From assembly GCA_003255065.1 (NCBI GenBank), contig QAOA01006130.1, positions 403,296 to 467,295 on the forward strand: a stretch of 64,000 nt of DNA, read 5' to 3'. Position 1 is the first letter of the stretch, and every line of letters starts with the position of its first letter. Below the pieces are notes generated by a model. The model worked only from the letters and a program-made list of their open reading frames with translations, was not told the origin of the DNA and did no database searches. Shown here piece by piece: positions 56,595 through 64,000 of this stretch. The position numbers and the translations under genes are program-made. This stretch comes from Cercis canadensis. Taxonomy: Eukaryota > Streptophyta > Magnoliopsida > Fabales > Fabaceae.

Positions 56595-57085
56595 CAAACC
56601 GTGAGTCAAACCATGAGTCAAACCGTGACCCAAGGAGCTCTCAAAACCGTGACCAAGCAGCCCCCAAAACAGTGACAAGGAACCTGAAAACCGTGACCAA
56701 ACCGTGACATGAAAGGAGCCCAAAACCGTGACCAACAACACCTGCCAAACCGTGACCAAAGGAGCAGCAAAAACCGTGACCAAGAAGTTTCAAACCGTGA
56801 CCAACAACACTACCAAACCGTGACCAAAGGAGCAGCAAAAACCGTGACCAAAGGAGCAGCAAACCGTGACCAAGAAGCTTCAAACCGTGACCAAGAAGAC
56901 CTCCCAAACCGTGACCACCAAAGCAGGGAGAACCGTGACCAAACCACCTCCAAACCGTGACCATAGCCATTCCAAACCGTGACCTGAATAGCTGAGAAAA
57001 ATGGATGCACAGTGATCACGCTTTGGTGAAAATTTCCTAAACCGTATTCAGTTGGTTCACGGTTTAAGAGTTGATAAACCGTGAT
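56595..57085 (-). repeat. Right TIR array of AAACCGTGACC units, copy 2
   Basis: Inverted counterpart of the left array, with AAACCGTGACC units and spacers such as AAGGAGCAGCA. Spacer order differs from the right array of copy 1, indicating unit shuffling or conversion. The outer end finishes GGTCAAATTGCC. Confidence 0.9.
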
Positions 57086-57389
57086 TACTTAAACTCGAAA
57101 ATTATTAAAAAATTCAAAACTGCCCCTTTGAGGTAAATACTTTCAAATGTGCACTATATGGGTAAATATTTTGTCCATTTGTATTATTTTGGTCAAATTG
57201 CCCAAAATTCCACCCAAAAAAGTGTGTAATGATACCCGTATAAGAGAATTGATAGCATATCCCTCACCTTATTGTAATAGCATAAAATTCGCCAGCGCGA
57301 AAAGTAAGGTCAGCATGACGAGAGAGCGCGCGAAACTCCCAGCAAATGCTTTATTTTCGTTCTAGACTCGATAATTTAGCAAATAGAGA

Positions 57390-57569
57390 CGGAGCAAGCA
57401 GTAAGCACTACATTGTCTAATCTCTACGATTTGACTCTTGTTTTTCAGCACTCTGCTTTTTCTCGGGTTTCTCAGTCCCTAAAACCCTATCTCTCTTTCT
57501 CAGTTTCTCTCTCCCTCAAAATCATTTGGTTTGATCAGAACTGTGTGTGTTGCTTCAACAATAAAAGAG
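57390..57569 (+). other. Probable 5' UTR exon of the downstream Ser-rich protein gene
   Basis: A CT-rich leader-like stretch ends with AAAAGAG and a GTAACG donor. The nearest suitable acceptor before the coding region is the AACAG at 58951, implying a 1.4-kb leader intron. The transcription start is not certain. Confidence 0.4.
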
Positions 57570-58988
57570 GTAACGACTTCCTTATTCTTCCTCTTCCTTT
57601 TCTTGTATATATCTCTCTTTTGTTTTTGTCTACTTATTTGTAGTTGTGTACGGTCAGTTGTGCTTCGCTAACTTTACCTCCGTTGCCTATTTTCCATTTG
57701 TATTGCTTTGTATTACACTTCTCTATCTCTGCGATTTCAATTTCATTAATCTTGTCAAATGCATAGCTATCTGATCAAAGAGTTTTGAAATTCATGTCGT
57801 TTCAAATATTCATGTGTTGTCATCGCTTTGCCTCTGAGCCTTAACTGCTGTTGTGATTTTGTCACTCATAATTAAATTAGGTTGCAGTTGCACGAGCAGA
57901 ACTTCACTTTCCATAATATTTTCTCATACAATGAAAATTCCTGCTAGCTAGAATCATACCAAAAAACTCCACGCTATAGAATTGACTCGTCTAGGATTTT
58001 ATTTTCCTCCTTCTTCAACTAGTTTGCCATAATTTTTTCTCCAGAGTCCATTGCTGTCTGTGCTAGTTCCTGGAAGCTTTCCTATTTCCTTTGATTTATT
58101 GATGAATTTCTGTTCTCTAAGATTAAAAATTCTTAGGCAATTTTTTTTTCAATGAAAATCATTTTTATCGAAACAAATAGAGCTATAATGGATAACATGA
58201 CTGTTTTAGGACCGAAAGACCTTTTCTTCCCATAGCCATAGAGACTGAGATCTTAATATGTCAAATATATTGGATGGTATGACCTTAGTTCAATTTGTCA
58301 TATGCATAATTTAATCTTTCAATTCCTTTTCCTAAATCGCATTCAGCGATTCAGTAAAATTTCTTTGTCGAATTGATTCCCTCTCCCTTGCACTTGCACT
58401 GTTGTATGCTGGTTGTCTTTGTCTTTTAATATACTGTGTAAGTATGCTGTTCTTTTATGTGGTAATCGTGATCCCATGTTAAACTCAAACATAACTTCTC
58501 AGACTTTCGCTGACATTTGATATTCTCTTCTCTTTTTTCCTTTTCCTTTTCATTTTTAAAGATATTTTCTTTAGACTTTTTCATTCCTTGACATATTTTC
58601 CTTTTTCTTTTCAAAAAAAATAAAATTAAAAATAGCATATTTGACTTGGTGTACCAACAACTGCACTTGGTCATTATCGACTAAAACCCTTGTAATGTCT
58701 ACATTTTGAGTCAAATAATGTGTATAGTTTGTTAACTCCTGGTTTCTTTCCTCTGCTACTTCAGTTTTTCTCCCCATTTGCTTGTATAATATTTGTTTAT
58801 AATGGTGGAAATCTTTCTCCAATGAAAGATAGTAGTGGGTGTCCCGTTTTGAGAAATGTTTTCTGTATTATTATTTTTGACCTTTCTTTCTTGTCTCTTC
58901 CATGAGATTGTCAATTGTGCTTATATCTCTTCGGTTAAACCAATGTAACAGTGTACCAGTTATACTTTGCAATTGGAGGCCTAATAGA

Positions 58989-60353
58989 ATGACTCTTTCT
59001 GGCAATTGGAATGAAAATATCAATTCTCAACCTAAACAGACAGGTCACCTTTGTAGTCTTAGAGAGGAAGTGGATATTTTTGGTTCTCAAGTTTCAGGAG
59101 AGGAAAATATTGATCTTGATCAATGCTTCAATGAGAGAAAGTTGTCTTCAGATGCAACATGGCTATTGTCGCCCGTTGAAGACAAAATATTTTCTAATTC
59201 ATTTCATCTCTCTGACAATATGTGGATAGCTTCATGGCTTCTGGCTGGGGCAAGCTCTCATATTTCTTTCAGCACAAGTGTTAGTTTTTCTGATGGCTTC
59301 ACAATAGATACCGGGAAAGAAGCATCTTTACCAGATGCAGAAGGAACTTCAGAGAAAGATCTCAAGTATGAAAAGGCAGCTGCAAGTCTAGAGAGCTTGA
59401 ATGTCAATGATGCTATTGCAATAAATTCTCCATCAAGCTGCTCTGAGAGTTGTTGGTCTTACGGATTTTCATCCGAGAACCCTTCAACTCCTCTTAGCAC
59501 CAAGTGTGATTCTTCCTCCGAGATTTCAGATTTAGAGAGAGCAAGTTACTGGGATTCTTTACTCAATCTTGAAGGAGAATACTCCGAGTGGATTTCAGAT
59601 TCAAAGCCAGAGTTGGAGTATTTCGAAGATGGTTTTCCCAGCCCATCTTATAAAAGAACTTGGGGTTCTGAGGTTGTTTCTTCAGTTTCTTATTTTTCTT
59701 CAGTCACTGGAGTACAGGGTAGTAGATCAGAAGATAATAGTTCAGCGCAGCATCTATTAGAAATGGAAGACAAAGAAGATGTCAGCTCTGATGAACCACT
59801 TTTCTGGCCATTTGAAGGGAAATCCAATTGGAATTCTGAGGAATCCTGGAGTTCATTTTCCATCTCACCTCCAAAGCATATAAACCATTTCGGTACGCTT
59901 AATAAATCTGTCGAAGCAAAATTGCAAGAGAGAAAATTAAAACTCAAGAAAGGGTGTAGGAGAAGGCTTGGTTTTGGTTCTGGATCAACAAAATCAGGGA
60001 TTAGCGAGTGGAAACAAAAAGGCGATGATGCTGTATGCAGTGCAAAACCTGAATCTTCAAGGTTACGTATGCCATCTAAAAGTTCAGCTAAGATTGCTCC
60101 TTTAGAAAGTAAAGATGACATAGTTGTTCTGAGACAGAGAGTAGTGCCAAGCAACCAAGGGTTATCTCTTGGCAAGACTTTTCTCAAGGAAGATTTTGCA
60201 TCAAACAAAGAACTTCTAGTGGGGAGGGGAGATTTTGCACTAGATGAACAACTTCCAATTGAGACATTGGTGGGGCTCAAGGAATTTGATGGACATGAGG
60301 GGTTTGACTCAGACTTCGATGATGATGTTTTTATGCTGGACGAATCTCTATGA
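58989..60353 (+). CDS. Acidic, Ser-rich protein of unknown function, 454 aa
   Basis: A single long coding exon, beginning MTLSGNWNENINSQ. I chose this ATG over the in-frame one at 58902 because a splice acceptor (TGTAACAG) lies at 58951, so the earlier ATG is probably intronic. The protein is rich in Ser, Glu and Asp, with several Trp-containing acidic segments (SDNMWIASWLLAG, LFWPFEGKSNWN, WSSFSISPPK). A basic stretch (ERKLKLKKGCRRRLGFG) may be a nuclear signal, and the tail FDSDFDDDVFMLDESL is strongly acidic. No signal peptide, membrane segment or known catalytic motif is seen. Composition and open length support a real gene. I do not recognise the family; a nuclear regulatory role is only a guess. 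Confidence 0.75.
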   Translation: MTLSGNWNENINSQPKQTGHLCSLREEVDIFGSQVSGEENIDLDQCFNERKLSSDATWLLSPVEDKIFSNSFHLSDNMWIASWLLAGASSHISFSTSVSFSDGFTIDTGKEASLPDAEGTSEKDLKYEKAAASLESLNVNDAIAINSPSSCSESCWSYGFSSENPSTPLSTKCDSSSEISDLERASYWDSLLNLEGEYSEWISDSKPELEYFEDGFPSPSYKRTWGSEVVSSVSYFSSVTGVQGSRSEDNSSAQHLLEMEDKEDVSSDEPLFWPFEGKSNWNSEESWSSFSISPPKHINHFGTLNKSVEAKLQERKLKLKKGCRRRLGFGSGSTKSGISEWKQKGDDAVCSAKPESSRLRMPSKSSAKIAPLESKDDIVVLRQRVVPSNQGLSLGKTFLKEDFASNKELLVGRGDFALDEQLPIETLVGLKEFDGHEGFDSDFDDDVFMLDESL

Positions 60354-61207
60354 TGATTGAAGCACATGGCAGTACCGTTTCAGGGTCATTAATTCCCTTT
60401 GAAATGCTTTCATATACTCTTAATTTCCAGACTTGTCTTTCTTCTTTTTCAACCCAAAAATATTGCATAGGTGACATTTTGATTGCTAGCTAAACGTTTA
60501 GATCGGTGCTGACTTCTGAAACATCTACACGTCTTTCTTATTCTTGTCTAATATCAAAAACTTCCTACATGAATATTTTCTTAAGCAGTTTGCCTAATAT
60601 AAAGCTAATTTGTTCTGTTAAGCTGCGGTTTTCTTTAAATTGTTTGCGAAGGTATTGGTAATTTGTTGTATTAAGCTTTTGTGACTTATTCGAACTTGTT
60701 CCTGGTGGACATTTTCTGACCCTATTTCTGGTCATGACGTATCTGCAAAGAAACGCGTTTATGGGTAGTATTGTACCAAAGTATGACACGCGTTTCTGTC
60801 AGACATAGAAAGATGCAAGTTTAGGAATCAGAATATATGAATGTTCTCTCAGAGGCATTCTTTCTTTCTCCATGCAAAAAGCCCTCAGCTATATTACATC
60901 GAAAACTAAGGTTATTAATAGTTTATAAAATCTTCTTGGTCATATGAAAACAAAGAATTATCTATAACTTCTGTAATTTGTAAGAGTTTCAATCCAAATT
61001 GTCTTACTTTTCTAATGTATTAAAGAAAATAAATAGCATTTCTCCCATCTCTCTCCGCCCCCCTCCCTTCTTTCTCTCTTGCTAGAGGAGATGCTAGTTA
61101 CTGCATTATTGTGGTTGTAATTTGTTCATGCATGTGAATACGTGTGGATGAGGGAAATACCTTCCAATTTAGATCATTTTATTTTATTTGATGTTAATGG
61201 TTTTTCA
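60354..61207. other. 3' UTR and intergenic spacer
   Basis: Likely 3' UTR of the preceding gene followed by AT-rich spacer with a CT-rich patch near 61045-61080. No gene is recognised. Confidence 0.45.
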
Positions 61208-62301
61208 GGGTAAAGGACTTGAAAAATGCATTTTGTGAAATTAATTTCATGCATAGGATACTTTGAAAACTAATTTCATTAATATTGTGTTTTACAATAT
61301 TTTAATATTATCAAATTTTGAAAAAAAGTAAAAGAAACGAGGCTAAAAAAGTTGGTGACACTATTTGACAAATGTCATTATCAGTCAAGTGTTGACATTT
61401 GTCATTTGTTTTACTTAACATATGACAAATGTCGACACTTGATTGGTGATGACATTTGTCAAATAGTGTTACTAATTCAAGAAATCTCATTGTCTCAACT
61501 TGAGAAAGTGATAATGTTAATGGGCATATTAGAGCATTACAAAGGTGACGTATTGGGCAAATGGCGTCACCAATATTCCGCAGCCTCCCTACATTTCCAT
61601 AGCTAGAACCTCCAATTCTGACACTTCAAACCCATAATCTCCAAACTCAAGTGGTTCAACTTTGACAGGGTTCTTTTCTGCCCCACTATTGCTTGATATA
61701 CCAACACCACTAAGCCCTTGCTCAATTGGCCTTCTCCTCTTTTTGGTCATGGCTTCTTCAAGCTCCTTTCTCTTCTCTTTGTTCTGAACTAGCTGCTGAA
61801 GAAAGGCTGGATTTTTCATTGCCCTAGCTAATAAAATCATCATTTATTGCTACTTAATTTTTGTTCCTCGTAACCTTTGCTCTCCACTGCCTGAAGGTAG
61901 GCTCTGGTGTTCTGCTGCTTCTGTCTAAGCTTCACAAGTTCCATCATTAGCACCTGCTTGTCACGCCTCAAATGATCAACTTCTTCATCAAGTCCAAATT
62001 GGCCTACTTCAACACAATGACCATGCAGCAGTCAGAGTTGACTGTGAAATGGTGGTGATGCCATTTGCCCAATGGCGCCACTCTCATAATGCCGCAATAT
62101 ATTAATTGGTGTCATCACTTTTTCAAATTTCTTACAATGAAATTCCTATTAAATAACGACATATGACAAATGTCGATATCTAATTGATAATAATATTTCT
62201 TAAATGGTGTCACCCATGTTTTCAACTTCAATAGACTTAGTTTTAGAAATACTCTATTCATGAAATTTGTTTCACAAAATACATTTTTCAAACCCTTTAC
62301 C
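61208..62301. mobile_element. Pack-MULE carrying an HSFA gene fragment
   Basis: The left end GGGTAAAGGACTTGAAAAA and the right end in reverse complement GGTAAAGGGTTTGAAAAA are inverted repeats that continue through TTTTGTGAAA and AATTTCATG. The flanking 9-mers GGTTTTTCA (61199-61207) and GGTTTCTCA (62302-62310) match at 8 of 9 positions, the duplication length of Mutator elements. The subterminal left arm contains a near-perfect hairpin (61354-61476, TGACAAATGTC words). The centre is a fragment of a heat-stress transcription factor gene on the minus strand. No transposase is present. Confidence 0.75.
61592..62016 (-). pseudogene. Captured heat-stress transcription factor A (HSFA2/A6-type) fragment
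   Basis: The minus strand encodes [20 protein letters not shown] and [20 protein letters not shown], the HR-A/B oligomerisation coiled coil of class A HSFs. After a frame change it encodes [20 protein letters not shown], then the basic nuclear localisation motif TKKRRRP and GDYGFEVSELEVLAMEM. The DNA-binding domain (normally N-terminal) and the C-terminal AHA activation motifs are absent. The link between the halves is shifted, so the two parts are not one frame. It lies between MULE-type inverted repeats and is a captured piece of exon 2 of an HSFA gene. Confidence 0.85.
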
Positions 62302-62947
62302 GGTTTCTCACACCCACTTTTCATTTCATAAAGAGAAAATGAAAGCAAAAAAAAAAAATGTGAGAGAGAGAGCCTGTGATTGAAAGTGGAAGTGTTCATT
62401 CTCCATTTCCCCACCTGCCCAACTTGAGGTCAATTCCTGTCATGAACCGGAATTATAGAATTGAATTACAGCAGCTTAATGCTGACCATTAGAGCAATTT
62501 TATTTTTATTAGCCCAAAAAGAAAAAATACATAATCGAATCGAACCAAACCAAATAAAAATTCCAGATGCACGTGTCGTCTTTCTGGGCCAGGTTGATGA
62601 ATACTTGGTTCTACACGTTGGGAGGATAAACGACAGCCGACCAACCCGCCGCTTTCCCGCTTCAAAGATGCCCTTGTATTTTCCTATATTTACCAAAATA
62701 AACCTCTAGACAACCATCTTAATTCTCATCTGAGTCTGACTCCTTCCTCATGGGTATTCTCGAGATCATACCACAAGAATAAGGTTATTTTTGGGAATTC
62801 GGGCTGTTACAGTGCAGGTCTCTGAGTCGAAGCTTCTGTGTTTCTATGTGAGCTTCTTTCTTTGGCTTTGGCTATTCTTTTTGACTTTGGTGGGAACGTC
62901 CTCATTTCATGATATTGCACTGTATTTGGCTCTCTTTGATTTTTCAG
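62302..62947. other. Intergenic and promoter region of the last gene
   Basis: Between the Pack-MULE and the next leader exon. It includes GC-richer sequence near 62560-62680 and a T-rich stretch before 62947; an additional first leader exon may lie near 62760-62850. Confidence 0.35.
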
Positions 62948-63022
62948 ATACATAATAAGCACTTATCCGTACACTCAGATTTCGTGTTGAATTCTTGGCG
63001 ATCACTGCCATTGACTTCTCCG
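62948..63022 (+). other. Probable 5' UTR exon of the histidine methyltransferase-like gene
   Basis: A segment bordered by a TTTTCAG acceptor and a CCG/GTAGGTG donor, with no long open frame. It would splice to the exon starting at 63919, where the coding sequence begins. Confidence 0.4.
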
Positions 63023-63944
63023 GTAGGTGTTGTCTCTATGTTCGTTTCAGCTCTTTCATCAATTCGATTTTCCAATATTTGTTTAATTTCCAGCATAGGC
63101 TTGGATTAATTGTGGTTTTATCTGGATTCAATTCCCCCCCTCCCCTCTTAATTTCTTAATTTTAAGAGTTTTTGAAGTTCTTTGATTCTTTATTATGGGA
63201 ATTCCTCTGTCTTAAGAGGTGAAGGACTCTGCCTGTTGATTAATTTGCTTATAATCTTTCTGGTTTTTGTCTGTGTTGTTTAGTTTCCTGTTTGAATTGG
63301 TACCGTTATTTGATTATTTTCACGAGCCTTCTTCTTGGATGGTTTTGAAGGTTGTCACTGGTAGGGTGCCGTATACAATTCATCTACAAAATTATTCTTT
63401 AAATGCATGTTTCTGAGTTTCTTCTCATTTGAATGGAGAAGAAGATGGATTTTGGTCTCACTTCTAACATCTCTGTAGTTTATTGATCTTCCATTTGTCC
63501 CAAAGCATGTTTTGCCAGTGGATACGGGGCAGTTCTTTCTTCTTTTCACCTCAACAGGAAATTTTTTTTGTTACTATATTTTTCATTATGCAATTTACCA
63601 CCTGAGCTGCTCATTGTTTGTCATACCAAGGGGATTTGAAGAATCTCTTTCTTTTTCCGCCTTCCTACTGTGGAATTTAAGATAAAACAATTTATCTTTT
63701 ACTGAGTATAACTTTCCTCAATAGAGCTCCTCCTAAGTCTACAATCTACATATTTTCTATCACATGGTAGAAGCTAAAACACATAGGATGCTTGTCATGT
63801 TTTCTTTTCTTTTCACCCTCAAGGTCTCTTGAGGTTTTAAATCGTCTTAATTTTAGATACTGTGGATTTGCTTTTATGTATCAATTGAAATATCTGATAT
63901 CAGTTTATCTATTCACAGAAAACTGCTTCCAAATACCAACTGCA

Positions 63945-64000
63945 ATGCGTGCACCATCCTTGCTTGCACAGTGCTTGCCTGGCTTGGTAGCTCAAGATCA
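63945..64000 (+). CDS. 5' end of a probable histidine-protein methyltransferase 1 homolog (METTL18-like), partial
   Basis: The exon begins at 63919 after an ATTCACAG acceptor. The ATG at 63945 opens MRAPSLLAQCLPGLVAQD, running off the window. From memory this start (MRAPSLLxQCLxGLxxxD) is characteristic of plant homologs of the SAM-dependent histidine protein methyltransferase 1 family. None of the catalytic domain lies in the window, so the call rests on 18 residues and a plausible spliced leader. Confidence 0.45.
   Translation, partial: MRAPSLLAQCLPGLVAQD

Larger units (their letters stand above)
33049..57202. mobile_element. Putative 24-kb composite (macro) MULE: two MULE copies plus 5-kb cargo
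   Basis: Two MuDR-type elements in the same orientation flank 5.0 kb of foreign DNA. The outer left end (GGCAATTTGACC at 33049) and outer right end (GGTCAAATTGCC ending 57202) are flanked by CAAAATTCT (33040-33048) and CAAAATTCC (57203-57211), an 8-of-9 match of the 9-bp length typical of Mutator duplications. The flanks of the inner ends (TTTATTATG after 42458, GAGACTTGG before 47495) match neither each other nor the outer pair. This suggests that the outer TIRs mobilised the whole block, or that a MULE-plus-cargo circle recombined into a resident MULE. Confidence 0.5.
47495..57202 (+). mobile_element. MULE copy 2 (MuDR-type, nearly intact MURA)
   Basis: A 9.7-kb sister of the copy at 33049, in the same orientation and with the same gene order. 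Coding regions differ by only a few percent or less as judged by eye. It has an extra unit block in the left array, a 152-bp duplication in the PMD gene and a roughly 45-bp extra segment near 55217. Its right end lies about 200 bp from the probable leader of the next host gene. Confidence 0.9.

Noticed and set aside
56406-57019. Overlapping frames on both strands at the right end of copy 2
   Set aside because: By-products of the AAACCGTGACC array.
33049-57202. A CRISPR array or centromeric satellite as explanation for the regular GGTCACGGTTT repeats
   Set aside because: Spacers are short, low in complexity and shared between arrays; the arrays sit at the ends of a transposon in inverted orientation in a plant nuclear context.
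58902-58988. Upstream in-frame ATG of the Ser-rich protein gene
   Set aside because: A good splice acceptor at 58951 falls after it, so the first 29 residues are probably intronic; the ATG at 58989 is preferred.

Overview
This is a plant nuclear window, most likely from a eudicot. The genes carry many short GT-AG introns, the intergenic DNA is AT-rich, and the families are plant-specific: a GH1 beta-glucosidase with a 13-exon structure, a calcium-dependent protein kinase, an Ariadne RBR ligase ending in a RanBP2 finger, MuDR-type transposons and plant mobile domain proteins. A kinase most like CPK24 lies tail to tail with a ligase most like ARI7. From memory these are neighbours in Arabidopsis (At2g31500 and At2g31510), which supports both names.

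Layout. 0.1-3.2 kb: complete secreted beta-glucosidase, minus strand. 3.2-6.5 kb: a TA/TG microsatellite, a Helitron-like terminus and a MITE. 6.5-8.2 kb: small AT-hook protein, minus strand, with a 5' leader probably split by introns. 8.3-12.8 kb: no recognisable gene. 13.1-18.9 kb: ARI7-like E3 ligase, plus strand, 15 coding exons. 20.2-23.0 kb: CPK24-like kinase, minus strand, 8 coding exons. 23.8-27.0 kb: a TIR element carrying a broken lectin-receptor-kinase piece and the first exon of the mitochondrial complex I subunit NDUFS6. 28.0-31.5 kb: a retroelement-like fossil. 31.6-33.0 kb: two palindromic MITE-like repeats and a SINE with perfect 12-bp target duplications.

33.0-57.2 kb is the most striking part. 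Two nearly identical MuDR-type MULEs (about 9.4 and 9.7 kb), in the same orientation, flank 5.0 kb of unrelated DNA. Each MULE has long terminal inverted repeats built from tandem GGTCACGGTTT units, a MURA transposase reading rightward, and a convergent second gene encoding a plant mobile domain (PMD) protein. This resembles maize MuDR, with PMD in the place of mudrB. The outermost ends share a near-perfect 9-bp target duplication (CAAAATTCT / CAAAATTCC), while neither inner end has a partner. The 24-kb block may therefore have moved as one composite transposon. Its 5-kb cargo holds exon fragments of a FANCJ-like helicase and an NDUFAF2-like complex I assembly factor, plus a solo LTR with perfect 5-bp TSDs.

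57.4-60.4 kb: an unrecognised acidic, Ser-rich protein gene whose probable leader begins about 200 bp from the composite end. 61.2-62.3 kb: a Pack-MULE with a captured HSFA fragment. 62.9-64.0 kb: the 5' end of a probable histidine-protein methyltransferase homolog, cut by the window edge. The host genes show no operon-like relation. The recurring theme is gene-fragment capture by at least three separate TIR elements. All gene models come from reading splice sites and protein motifs by eye; no database search was possible.
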